Origin: Stomoxys calcitrans
Lineage: Eukaryota; Arthropoda; Insecta; Diptera; Muscidae
Direction of reading: 5' to 3'
Assembly (NCBI RefSeq): GCF_963082655.1
Contig: NC_081552.1
Location: 55,702,286 to 55,766,285, forward strand
DNA length: 64,000 nucleotides
Positions 47,832-58,385 of this stretch are shown here, piece by piece. The notes beneath the pieces were generated by a model that saw nothing but the letters and a program-made list of their open reading frames with translations, had not been told where the DNA came from and did not search any database. The translations under genes were made by a program, and so were the position numbers. Each line of letters opens with the position of its first letter. Positions within the stretch are counted from its first letter, which is position 1.

Positions 47832-48200
47832 GATTTAAATTTCGACCAAGAAATATCACCAGCGGGCGATGTCAAACGGATCATGGTACTTTACAACCAT
47901 CCCAACTAGAGTAGATTGTAAAGCACACATCTGGGCGATCGTCGTGCGAAGACCCAAAGAGTTTTGCAAAAGATGTTTGTGTTTGTTGCTATTGGCATTG
48001 TTGGATAAGTTGAATTTGAATAAGGGAAGTAAGATTTAATTTGTTTTCTATTGCGCTTGTGAATCTAGTCGAATTAAAGAGCCCTGTTCAAATTTAGACA
48101 TGCGCCTAACAATCCACTCTAGCTGGGATGGTATGTAAAGCACCATGATGCATAACATCGTCCGCTGATGAATTTTCTTGGTCGAACTTGAAATTTCGAT
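47832..48200. repeat. Inverted-repeat element with ~90-bp arms
   Basis: Arm 1 (47832-47921: TTTCGACCAAGAAAT ... CATCCCAACTAGAGTAGATT) is an imperfect reverse complement of arm 2 (48110-48200: AATCCACTCTAGCTGGGATG ... TTTCTTGGTCGAA). The spacer is ~190 bp. No coding potential is seen. It could be a MITE or a fold-back element. I cannot place target duplications. Confidence 0.75.
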
Positions 48201-48244
48201 ACGGATAGCTATTCAAATGCTTCTAGTAACAACACATTTTTGCT

Positions 48245-48440
48245 GACTTTTTGTGAACATTTCACTTCCTCAGGAAGTTTTGTTAAAAATTCATTTCCAG
48301 AGAGAATTTTGTTAAAATATTATTTTCATGGAAACTTTTTTCAAAAGTTTTTCTATCGAAAGTTTTGCCATTTTAAAATATTTTTTTTGTAGAAAACTTT
48401 GTGATATTTTGTTTCAATAGATAAAAAATTGTATATTGTT
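48245..48440 (+). repeat. ~28-bp AT-rich tandem repeat, degraded
   Basis: Five to six degenerate units (CATTTCCAGAGAGAATTTTG, TTAAAATATTATTTTC) in the same orientation as the array at 47500, on the other side of the inverted-repeat element. Confidence 0.6.
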
Positions 48441-48469
48441 TCCTGTTATTTCAAATACATATTGATTTG

Positions 48470-48567
48470 ATTGCTACCACGTTGCGTATGAGCAATTGAA
48501 TCTGTCTTAAGTCATACGCTCATTGCACAGTTTTATTAATATTAATCATTCGCATTGTGGTAGCTCA
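48470..48567. repeat. Imperfect inverted repeat
   Basis: GATTGCTACCACGTTGCGTATGA near 48472 pairs with CATTCGCATTGTGGTAGC near 48548, and GCGTATGAGCA pairs with TCATACGCTCATTGC near 48511. Two partly overlapping foldings are possible. Confidence 0.6.
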
Positions 48568-48597
48568 AGAAATTTGTTTTTATTATTTACATAAAAC

Positions 48598-48695
48598 AAT
48601 TTAACGTGACTTTTTATCCGCTTTCATCCACTATACTCTTTAGATGTTATCAAAGAGTATGGTGGATGAAAGCGTGTAAAAAGTCACGTTAAATT
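48598..48695. repeat. Palindrome, 44-bp arms
   Basis: Arms 48598-48641 and 48652-48695 pair at 41 of 44 positions with a 10-nt loop (AGATGTTATC). The outer sequence is AATTTAACGTGACTTTTTA. Confidence 0.95.
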
Positions 48696-49335
48696 TTTTG
48701 TTACTAATAACCATTTTACTAACTTACCACTTGTAGGCCATTTGGTCCGGGGGCTTAGGCTATAATTTTTCATTTGTATGTTTATGTGGCGACAAAGGGA
48801 AATTGCAATCACAGGAATCACGAAAACGTTTTTCATTCTTGCTAAAACAATGTTTTGTTGCCCATTCAAGCCATTTCTTTGGTCCATGCCTTAGATTTTT
48901 TTGTTCTGCCTTGTTGTGTATAACAAGCGAAAAAACATTGTAGGGTTAACTATTTTGGAAGAAGAAATACAGTTTTTTTTTGCTTCCAGTCTCTCTACAT
49001 AGTCGTTATTGATATGGAAATTTGTGCTCTGAGTTTCTGCTTTCCGCCAGAGTGTGGCAACAAACATTTTAGCATGCAAATATGTGCATTTGGGTATTGT
49101 TGGGAAATTTCTCGGAATACCGCTCCCCCTCAGAAAAAAGTGAACAGTTGGTTTGTTGTGTAATATTTGGTGTGATATTTAGTTATGCATTCAGATTTGT
49201 AGACAGCAGTGTAGATGGAAATTATAGTGGGTTTTGCATAAAGCGAGAAATTATTTTGCAGTAAAACTGTATACATTTTCTAATAGTTTTGAGTTTAAAG
49301 AAAAATTGTATGTACAAAAATTCTAAAGTTTTATT
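48696..49335. other. Unassigned AT-rich DNA
   Basis: About 640 bp. Short open frames on both strands lack motifs. No gene is supported. Confidence 0.5.
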
Positions 49336-50146
49336 TTACCCACCACTATAGGATGGGGCATACTAGTCATTCCGCTTGTAACACCTCGCAATATTCATCT
49401 AAGACTAAAAAAGTTATTTATATTCTTGGGTGTCTCGACATTCTGAGTCGATCTAGTCATGCACGTCCATCTGTCGAAATCACGATAGCGGTCGAACACG
49501 TAAAGCTAGCCGCTTGAAATTTTGCACAGATACTTTATATTGATATAGGTCGTTGGGATTGCAAATGGGCCATATCGGTTCGGATTCAGTTATCACTCCC
49601 ATATAAACCGATCTCCCGATTTGACTTTTTGCGACCCTAGAAGCCGCAATTTGTGTACGATTTGGCTAAAATTTGGCATGTAGTGTTTTGCTATGACTTC
49701 CAATAACTGTGCTAAGTACGGTCGGTTTATAACCAGGTATAGCTCCCATATAAACCGATCTCCCAATTTGACTTCTTGAGCCCCTAGAAGACGCAATTTT
49801 TGTCCGATTTTGCACGTGGTGCTCTTTTATGACTTTCAACAATTGTGCTAAGTGCGGTCCAAATCGGTCTATAACCTGATATAGCTCCCATATAAACCGA
49901 TCTCCCAATTTGACTTCTTAAGTCTTTACAAGCCTCATTTTAGTCCGATTTGGCTGATATGCATGCGGTGTTCTGTTACAACTTCCAAAAAACGTGCTAA
50001 ATACGGTCCATATCCGTCTATAATCCTTGGTATGTAGAATAAATTTATACCCTTCAACTAAATTTATTTGGTATAAATATTTAGCAGAATCTATGGTGAT
50101 GGGTTCGCAAGATTCGGACCGGCCGAACTTAACACGCTTTTACTTG
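49336..50146 (+). mobile_element. Family D element, complete
   Basis: Head TACCCACCACTATAGGATGGGGCATAC, central block with TATTTATATTCTTGG, a minimal GTCY tract and about four monomers. Tail: GATGGGTTCGC, hairpin TTCGGACC/GGCCGAA and ACACGCTTTTACTTG at 50146. Confidence 0.8.
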
Positions 50147-50274
50147 TTCATATTAGTGTCTTGTAATTTGTCAACCTAAAATCTAAATATATTGTCAGAC
50201 CAATGGTTCGTTAAAAAATTGAAAAATTTGCGAACATCTCCCCATTCCGCTGTTGCTTAAACTAGTCTTCTTTT

Positions 50275-51015
50275 TAATACCCACCGCGAATATTCAAATT
50301 GTCATTCCGTTTGCAACACATCGAAATATCCTTTACCGACCCTATAAAGTATATATAGTCTTGATCGTCTTAAAAACCTAAGACGATCTAGCCATATCCG
50401 TCCGCCTGTCCGTCCGTCTGTCTGTTATACTGTTAAACTTTGCACATGTTCTTTTTTTTCGTCCACAGGCAGGTTAAGTTTGAAGATGGGTTATATTGAA
50501 CTATATCTTGATATAGCCCCCATATAGACCGATCCGCCGATTTAAGGTCTTAGACCAATAAAAGCCACATTTATTATCTGATTTTGCTGAAATTTGGGAG
50601 AGTGAGCTGTGTTAGGCCATTCGACATCCTTCTTCAATTTGGCCCGATCGGTTCAAATTTGGATATAGATGACATATAGACCGATCTCTTGATTCAAGGT
50701 TTGGGCCCATAAACGGCACATTTATTGTCCGATGTCGAAATTTGGGATAGTGAGTTAAGTTAAGCCCCCTGATATACTTCTGCAATATGGCACAGATCGG
50801 TCCAGATTTGGATATAGCTGCCATGTAGACCGGTCTCTCGATTTAAGGTCTTGGACCCATAATAGGCACATTGTTTGAACGATGTCGCCGAAATTTAGAA
50901 CAGTGAGCTGTGTTCGGCCCTTTTATCCCTCTTCATTTTGGCCTGTGCCAGTTCAGATTTGGATATAGCTGCCTTATAGACCGATATCTCCATTTAAATT
51001 CTTGGGGCCATAAAA
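50275..51015 (+). mobile_element. Family A element, 3' end missing (A4)
   Basis: Head AATACCCACCGCG, TATAAAGTATATATAGTC, GTCY tract 50398-50425 and four monomers. It ends at GGGGCCATAAAAAACGCC, where LINE sequence begins. Confidence 0.75.
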
Positions 51016-51830
51016 AACGCCCAAGACCTCAGGATCGCGAAGATATTCTCCTGAAAGACCCGCCCAGAAGTTAGTCTATGGTCAAGAATCACGCCCAAGT
51101 ATTTGGCCTTCAAAGAGAGTGGTAGCTCCACTCCATCCAGGACGGGTCCCTTAAAAACTCCCAGACTCCCCTCCTATTAATAAAAAGGACCGGTGCAGTC
51201 TTTCTGGGATTTATGTCAAGCCCGTTGGCCCTCGATGTCCTCAATAGTAGAGGGGAACCTGCCAACCACAATAGATTCCTTTGATCCCCAAAAACCACAA
51301 TAGATTAGATAGAGACCCTCCTTGCGAAGTTCCTCTGGTCACAATTTTCCTTATCGAGCTCTCTGCCCATGATGCGTTGATAATTCGGCCCTTTAGCATC
51401 GTACCAACCTAATTTAACAAAAATAGAGGGGGACCTGTATGTCAACCAGAGCGCCATATAAGGACTACAATTTCACTTTATTGAAAGCCGCTTCTACGCC
51501 CAAGGAGGGCGCAAAGGTTAAGTCGCCCACGTCTAAATTCCCCTCGATGTAGCCAACCACATCATAAAGGGCGCTGTCAACCGACAGACCCATAGTGAAC
51601 GCATGGTGATAGCCGCATATCAGTGAAGGGTCGAGACGGTCCCTAGAAGATGTACCAATTAGTCTTTCCAAAGTCTTTCAAATGAAGAATGAGAGACTTA
51701 TTGGCCTGTGGTCCTTGGTGAGAGAAAAGCTAGTTTGTATAATCTTTTTGTGGCTTCGCGAACAGATGATGAAGTTTTGGTCAGCTTCGAAATCGCGATC
51801 TCATAGCGTGCCCAATACATTTACAGCACA
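51016..51830 (-). pseudogene. LINE reverse transcriptase fragment
   Basis: Minus strand, in order: MERLIGTSSRDRLDPSLICG with SVDSALYDVVGYIEGNLD (51671-51465, RT fingers to motif A), RKIVTRGTSQGGS (~51330, motif B), and GLDINPRKTAPVLFINRRG (51298-51110, after motif C). The YADD block itself is not readable between them, and a deletion or frame change lies there. Similar in type to the LINE at 5715. Confidence 0.75.
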
Positions 51831-51985
51831 CAACATTTTGCCTTAATTGTTTAAAAAAGTTTTTATTTTGCTTTCTATTCTTAAAAGAAGTAAAATCAAA
51901 GCCTGTTTATTTAATCTGGACAAAGAAATCCAACAAATTTTATTAAAATAAAAAAATATTTAAAAATTTATTTTTATAAAAAATC
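51831..51985. other. Unassigned AT-rich spacer
   Basis: Nothing recognised. Confidence 0.5.
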
Positions 51986-52665
51986 GGTAAGGAAAGGCAA
52001 AAGTCCACCTAGTGTACGAAGTACGTTTAATATATAGAACTTATCTCGAAATCTAGTCAGACTTTAACTTGGATACCTACAGAAATATCACATAGAATCT
52101 TGTAAGATCCTATCTTACGATAGGACAAAAAATTTGGATTTTCACATCCTTAAAACCCAAATCGGATAAAAGATTATATGGGAGTTATATCTAAACCTGT
52201 GCCAATTTTGATGAAATTTTGCACACATATTTGGACGTCAAATAGAATATCTCAAGCCCAATTCTCTAGAGATTTGACCAAAATGTGGCTTTTATGTCTT
52301 AAAAGTCCATTTCGGAGAAAATAATATATGGGAGCTATATCTAAATCAGAACGTCAAATAAAACGTCACGTGCAAAATCGGACGAAAACTGTGGCTTCTG
52401 CACTGTAAAGTATATTTCAGATGAAGGATATATCTGGGATCTACATTTAAATCTAAACCGAATTATATGATATTTTGAACACGTATTAGGATGTCAATTA
52501 AAACACCTCTTACTAAATCTTGTTAAGATCGGACTAAAATTGTGGCTTCTACTCCCTTAAAAGACCATGTTGGATGAAAGATATATATGGGCGCTATATC
52601 TAAATCTGGACATGAAATTTAGCACTCGCATTGGAACATTACATAAAACACATCATGATAATTTT

Positions 52666-54438
52666 TATACCCACCACCGAAGGATGGGGGTATATTCATT
52701 TTGTCATTCCGTTTGCAACACATCGAAATATCCATTTCCGACCCTATAAAGTATATATATTCTTGATCAGCGTAAAAATCTAAGACGATCTAGCCATGTC
52801 CGTCCGTCTGTCCGTCTGTCCGTCTGTCTGTTGAAATCACGCTACAGTCTTTAAAAATAGAGATATTGAGCTGAAATTTTGCACAGATTCTTTTTTTGTC
52901 CATAAGCAGGTTAAGTTCGAAGATGGGCTATATCGGACTATATCTTGATATAGCCCCCATATAGACCGATCTGACGATTTAGGGTCTAAGGCCCATAAAA
53001 GCCACATTTATTATCCGATTTTGTTGAAATTTGGGACAGTGAGTTATGTTAGGCCCTTCGACATCCTTTGTCAATTTGGCTCAGATCGGTCCAGATTTGG
53101 ATATAGCTGCCATATAGACCGGTCCTCCGATTTAGGGTCTAAGGCCCATAAAAGCCACATTTATTATCCGATTTCGCTAAAATTTGGGACAGTGAGTTGT
53201 CTTAGGCCCTTTGACATGTTTCTTTAATTTGGTCCAGATCGGTTCAGATTTGGATATAGCTGCCATATAGACCGATCCTCCGGTTTAGGGTCTTAGGCCC
53301 ACAAAAGCCACATTTATTATCCGATTTTGATGAAATTCGGGACAGTCAATTGTGTAAGGTCCATCAACATCCTTCGTTAAATTGGTCCAGATCGGTTCAG
53401 ATTTGGATATAGCTGCCATATAGACCGATCCTCCGGTTTAGGGTCTTAGACCCACAAAAGCCACATTTATTATCCGATTTTGATGAAATTCGGGACAGTG
53501 AATTGTGTAAGGCCCATCGACATCCCTCGTTAATTTGGCTCAGATCGGTCCAGATTTGGATATAGCTGCCATATAGATCGATCCTCCGATTTATGGTGTA
53601 AGGCCCATAATAGCCACATTCATTATCCGATTTTGCTGAAATTTGGGACAGTGAGTTGTGTTAGACCCTTTGACATATTTCTTCAATTTGGTCCAGATCG
53701 GTTAAAATTTTGATATAGCTGCCATATAGACCGATTTCTTGATTTATGGTTTTGGGCCCGTAAAATGCTCATTTATTGCCCGATGTCGCCAAAATTTGGA
53801 ACAGTGAGTTGAGTTAAGCCCCTTTACATACTTCTGCAATATCGCGCAGATCGGTCCAGATTTGGATATAGCTGCCATATAGACCGATATCTTGGTTTTA
53901 GGTTTTGAGGCCATAAAAGACGCATTTATTGTCCGATCTCGCTGAAATTTGAGACAGTGAGTTTGGTTATGCTCTTCGACGTTCTTCTTCAATTTTGCCC
54001 AGATCGGTCCAGATTTGAATATAGCTGCCATATAAACCGATCTCTGGATTTAAGGTTTAGGGCCCATAAAAGAGGCATTTATTGTCCGATTTCGCCGAAA
54101 TTTGGGACAGTGCTTAGTGTTAGGCTCTTCGACATGTTTATGCAACTCGGCCCAAATCGGTCCAGATTTGGATATAGCTGCCATGAAGACCGATATCTCG
54201 ATTTAAAGTCTTGGCCCCATAAAAGGCGCATTTATAATCCGATTTCACTGAAATTTGACACAGTGACTTATGTTCGGCTTTTCGACATCCGTGTCGTATA
54301 TAGTTCAGATCGGTATGAGGTATATGAGTATAAGGTATGAAATTTTCACCGAATTTTGATGAAAGGTGGTTTACATATATACCTGAGGTGGTGGGTATCC
54401 AAAGTTCGGCCCGGCCGAACTTAACGCCTTTTTACTTG
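52666..54438 (+). mobile_element. Family A element, complete (A5)
   Basis: The best reference copy for family A. It starts TATACCCACCACCGAAGG at 52666 and ends TTTACTTG at 54438 with a perfect 10-bp-arm hairpin. GTCY tract 52798-52831. About ten monomers; GGATATAGC anchors at 53099, 53252, 53405 and 53558 are exactly 153 bp apart. Inserted into minus-strand C sequence. Confidence 0.9.
53099..54170 (+). repeat. 153-bp tandem monomers inside A5
   Basis: Each unit has GATATAGCTGCCATATAGACC, GCCCATAAAAGCCACATTTA, TGAAATTTGGGACAGTGAG and TCAGATCGGTCCAGATTTGG. Period is 153 bp over at least three successive units, drifting toward the tail. Confidence 0.85.
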
Positions 54439-54522
54439 TTTTTACAAAAAATATTTAAATCTGAACCGATTTATATGAAATATTGCGCCCTGTACCACAG
54501 TGGTGGTTTAGGGTATAGTGAT

Positions 54523-54649
54523 GAAAGTTTTGATACAATGTAATTTCTTCAGAATCTCCGAGATCTGCCGTTTTTGATGGTGGATGGCTTTTCAATTTGT
54601 GGAGAAAAAGTGTATTCTACTACCAAAGACCATTTATTGCTGTCCTATT
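54523..54649. other. Unassigned short spacer
   Basis: Nothing recognised. Confidence 0.5.
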
Positions 54650-54960
54650 TTCATACCCACAACCATAGGATGGGGGTATACTAATCTAGTCATTCCGTTT
54701 GTAACGCTTCGAAATATTCGCCTAAGACCTCATAAAGTATATAAACTCTTGATTGTCTGGTCGTTCTGAATCGATCTAGCCATGTCCGTAAGTCCGTCCG
54801 TCAAAATCACGATAGAGGTCGAACGCGTAAAGCTAATCCTTTGAAATCTTGCAACAGATACTTAGTATCAATGTAAATCGTTGGGGATTGCAAATGGGCC
54901 ATATCGGTTCAGATTAAGGTATAGCTCCCATATAAACCGATCTCTGGATTAATTTGAGTA
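54650..54960 (+). mobile_element. Family D element, 5' fragment
   Basis: Head CATACCCACAACCATAGG...GGGGGTATACTAATCTAGTC, CATAAAGTATATAAACTC, CTAGCCATG and part of one monomer. Confidence 0.7.
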
Positions 54961-55284
54961 CAATATATTTTCGGTCGTCCTACATAGCAGTTTGGTGTTG
55001 TTTTTTATTGGAAAGAGAGGCTCAGTCGAAGATAAATGCTGTATGATCTATTTTGACCACTCTGCCCTCTTTCTATTCCTGTTGACTTCTCCAAATTAGC
55101 ACCATTTACTGTCTGTTTTCAATTGGAACAACAAAATCCATTTGAAAACAGCCAGCAGATGGCTGTTAAATGTTAGTGCTTCTATACGCTTGGAGTGGCT
55201 TAACACCTATAACATTGATCACCAATGAGTACTTGAGCATTGATCAGTATGAGTACTTATTAAATAGTCATCATTTAGTCTTTT
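54961..55284. other. Unassigned DNA
   Basis: About 320 bp without recognised features. Confidence 0.5.
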
Positions 55285-55745
55285 TATACCCACCACCGAA
55301 GGATGGTGGTATATTCATTTTGTCATTCCGTTTGCAACACATCGAAATATCCATTTCCGACCCTATAAAGAATATATATTCTTGATCAGCGCAAAAATCT
55401 AAGACGATCTAGACATGTCCGTCCTTCTGTCCGTCTGTCTGTTGAAATCAAGCCACATTTATTATCCGATTTTGCTGAAATTTGGGACAGTAAGTTGTGT
55501 TGAGCCCTTTGACATCCTTCTTCAATTTGGCCCAGATCGGTCCAGATTTGGATATAGCTGCCATATAGACCGATCCTCCGATTTAGGAAGTCAGGCCCAT
55601 AAAAGCCACATTTATTATCCGATTTGGCTGAAATTTGGGAAAAATTTTTGTTTGAGGCCCTTGGACGTCCTTCTGGTTTACATATATACCCGAGGTGGTG
55701 GGTATCCAAAGTTCGGCCCGGCCGAACTTAACGCCTTTTTACTTG
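55285..55745 (+). mobile_element. Family A element, internally deleted (A6)
   Basis: A full head and full tail enclose barely two monomers (461 bp in all). GTCY tract 55416-55441. Ends TTTACTTG at 55745 with a perfect hairpin. Confidence 0.85.
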
Positions 55746-55971
55746 TTTTTAGATATAGCTGCTAAAAAGACCAATATTTTATTATACATAATTGAACATT
55801 GACTTGTACTTAGAAGTATTTAGTCCAAATAGGATCATATTTCGATGTAACTGCTATGGGACATAAGATATGCAATTTTCACTGGATTTTGATGAAAGGT
55901 GTTTTACATATATACCCGAGGTGTTGGGTATCCAAAGTTCGGCCCGGCCGAACATAACGCCTTTTTACTTG
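55746..55971 (+). mobile_element. Orphan family A 3' tail
   Basis: Directly after A6, a second A tail reads GATATAGCTGCTAAAAAGACC ... GAGGTGTTGGGTATCC, hairpin, TTTACTTG at 55971. It matches the tail sub-family of the element at 4337-5708, not that of A6. No head for it lies directly upstream of A6. Confidence 0.8.
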
Positions 55972-55974
55972 TTT

Positions 55975-56517
55975 TAATATAAAATTCGTATTGTACTCCT
56001 GAATACTTTCCATTTGAGTCTTATATTGTAACGATCGGTCCACTTTTATTTTTGGGTCCTACTTTTGAGCTAAAGGGGAGGGTTCGCCCCCTTCCAATAT
56101 TAATAACTTATAAATTCTATACCTCCTTCTTGACCATATTCATAATCTTCTCCCGAATACCTTTCATTCGAGTCCCATATTGTCATTATCGTCCAATAAA
56201 CCTATTTTTGGGAGGTTTTGGGGTCGGGCGGCCCCCCAGTTGATTGGACCCAACGTTTGATGTCTAATTTGTATTTTACTAACTTTCATTTGAGTCCCAT
56301 ATTGTCCCGATCGGTCCACTTTAATTGTTTGTGGTAGTGGGAGGGTCCGCCCCCTTTGCGATATCAAAAAATAATATGACCTATTGCTCCTTCCGGACCA
56401 TTCCCCACAATCTGTAAAAATTTCAAAGAAATCGGTTTAGCCGTTTTTGAGTCTATACGGAACAAACAAATTTACAAACCGACAAACAAACAACCAAACA
56501 AATAAACATAAATTCAT
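55975..56517 (-). mobile_element. Canonical Helitron, 5' portion
   Basis: Minus strand from 56517: ATGAATTTATGTTTATTTG, (GTTT)-rich sequence, ACTCAAAAACGGCTAAACC, GATATCGCAAAGGGGGCGG, then two to three monomers. The first ~15 bp of the terminus are replaced by the C element head. Confidence 0.7.
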
Positions 56518-57420
56518 TTTTGTACCCTACACCACTACTGTGATTCAGGGTATTATAACTTTGTGAATTAGTTTGTAACACCCATAAGGAAGAGAAGTAG
56601 ACCCATTGATAAGCATACCGATCCACTCAGAATCACTTTCTGATTCGATTTAGCTATGTCCGTCTGTCCGTCTGTCCATGTTAATTTGTAAACAAACTAC
56701 AGGTCGCAATTTTCATCCGATCTTCTTCAAATTTCGTATGGGCATGTTTTTCGGCCTAGAGACGAATCCTATTGAATTTGAAAAAAAATCGATTCAGATT
56801 TGGATAAAGCTCCCAAATATATGTTCATCCGATTTGCAGTAATAATGCAATAAAATAGTCATTTGTTAACCGATTCTCTTGAGATTTGGTGAATTTCAAG
56901 GAAATCAGGTCAGGTCTAGATACAGCTCTCATATATATATCGGCCGATGTTCACTCACAGAGCCACTGCAAGCGCATTTATTGATCAATCTTCCCAAAAA
57001 TTTTGTACAACAATTTCCTCGACGACTTCCACAATGTCTATAAAGTTTGCTCAAATTTGTTCAGATTTGGACATATCTCCTATATATATATTCGTCCGAT
57101 TTGCAGTAATATTGCAATCCAATGGTCAGGGGAGGGAGGGAGGGATTTACTTTTGACTCTCGAAATTATGGATGAATTTCATTGATATTGATTCAGATTT
57201 AGATATAGCTGTCATATATGTATATCGCCTGATTTTCACTTCTAGAGCTATTGCAATCGCATATTTGCTCGAAATGTGATACGGACTGTTTAATAACCCA
57301 TCTGAAGCGAGGTCCATCAAAATTGTTTTAGAATTAGACATAGTTCCCACTTTGTGCCTATATGGTAGGTGTAGGGTATTTTAAAGTCGGCACCGACCGA
57401 CTTTTGGCTCTCCTTACTGG
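56518..57420 (+). mobile_element. Family C element, complete
   Basis: The reference copy for family C. Head TTTGTACCCTACACCACTAC...CAGGGTATTATAAC, then TAGACCCATTGATAAG, TTTAGCTATG and a short GTCTGTCCGTCTGTCC tract. About four monomers (TTCAGATTTGGATAAAGCTCC) follow. Tail GTGTAGGGTATTTT, hairpin arms AAGTCGG/CCGACTT with a 6-nt loop, ending CTCTCCTTACTGG at 57420. Confidence 0.8.
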
Positions 57421-57431
57421 TTATATACAGA

Positions 57432-57446
57432 CTAGCTGATCCCGCC
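57432..57446 (-). mobile_element. Helitron 3' end stub
   Basis: CTAGCTGATCCCGCC matches the minus-strand Helitron 3' end at 25009 (CTAGCTGACCCGGCC), preceded by A. Only the terminus remains. B monomers start at 57447. Confidence 0.6.
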
Positions 57447-58336
57447 ATATAAACCGATCTTTGACCTTGACTTCTGGAGCCTCTAGAGGGCGCAATGCGT
57501 ATCCCATTTGACTGAAATTTTGCATGAGGTGTTTTGATATGACTTCCAACAACATTTCTATATATGGTTCAAATCGGTCCATAGCCTGATATAGCTGCCA
57601 TATAAACCGATCTGAGGTCTTAATTTCTAGAGGGAGCAATTCACAGCCGATTTGGCTGAAATGTAGTGCGAAGTATTTTGTTATGACGTGCAACAACTTT
57701 GTTGAGTGTGGTTGAAATCGGTCCATAATCTGATATAGCTGCCATATAAACCGATCTTTGATCTTGATTTCATGAGCCACTAGAGGGCGCAATTCGTATC
57801 CGATTTGGCTGAAATTTTGCATGACGTGTTTTGTGACCTCCAACAACATTGCCAAATACGATTCAAATCGGTAGATAACCTGTTATAGCTGCCATGTTGA
57901 CTGATCTGGGGTCTTGAGTCTCTAGAGTCCCAGCCAATTTGGCTGAAATATAGCGCGATGTATTATAGAGTGACTTACAAAAACTGTGTTAAGTATGGTT
58001 GAAATCGGTCCATAACCCGATATAGCTGCCATATAAACCGATCTTGAATCTTGGTTTCTTGAGCCGCTAGAGGGCGTAATTATGGTCTGTATATGGTCTG
58101 AATCGGTCTATAGCCTGATTTAGATCCCCTACAAACCTATCTCCCTATTTTACTTCTTGAGCCCCTAGAATGCGCAAATCTTATTCGATTTGGCTGAAAT
58201 TTTACATGAAGACTTCTACTGTGGGCTCTAACATTCAATTCAATTATCAAACCATTTCTTTTCTTTTATCCTTTGTTTGTCTAAAAAGAGATACCGGGAA
58301 AGAACTCGACAAATGCAATCCATGGTGGAGGGTATA
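57447..58336 (+). mobile_element. Family B element, both ends damaged (B11)
   Basis: Starts inside a monomer at CATATAAACCGATC and has about five monomers. CTAAAAAGAGATACC and CCATGGTGGAGGGTATAT follow, cut at ~58336 just before the hairpin. Confidence 0.75.
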
Positions 58337-58385
58337 TTTTGTCAAAATTTTATTTCTATAGAAAGTTTTGTCCATATTTTATATT
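58336..58385 (+). repeat. ~28-bp AT-rich tandem repeat, short
   Basis: Fewer than two units (TTTTGTCAAAATTTTATTTC, TATAGAAAGTTTTGTC), same type as 47500-47710. It joins the broken tail of B11. Confidence 0.65.

Larger units (their letters stand above)
51986..54522 (-). mobile_element. Family C-like element, split by A5
   Basis: Minus strand. The 3' end at ~51988 reads CTTTTGCCTTTCCTTACCG. Four monomers (ATATGGGAGCTATATCTAAATC) reach 52665. After A5 the sequence resumes at 54439 with ATATTTAAATCTGAACCG and reaches a C head at ~54522 (ACCCTAAACCACCACTGTGG). The 5' block is mostly deleted. Confidence 0.65.
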
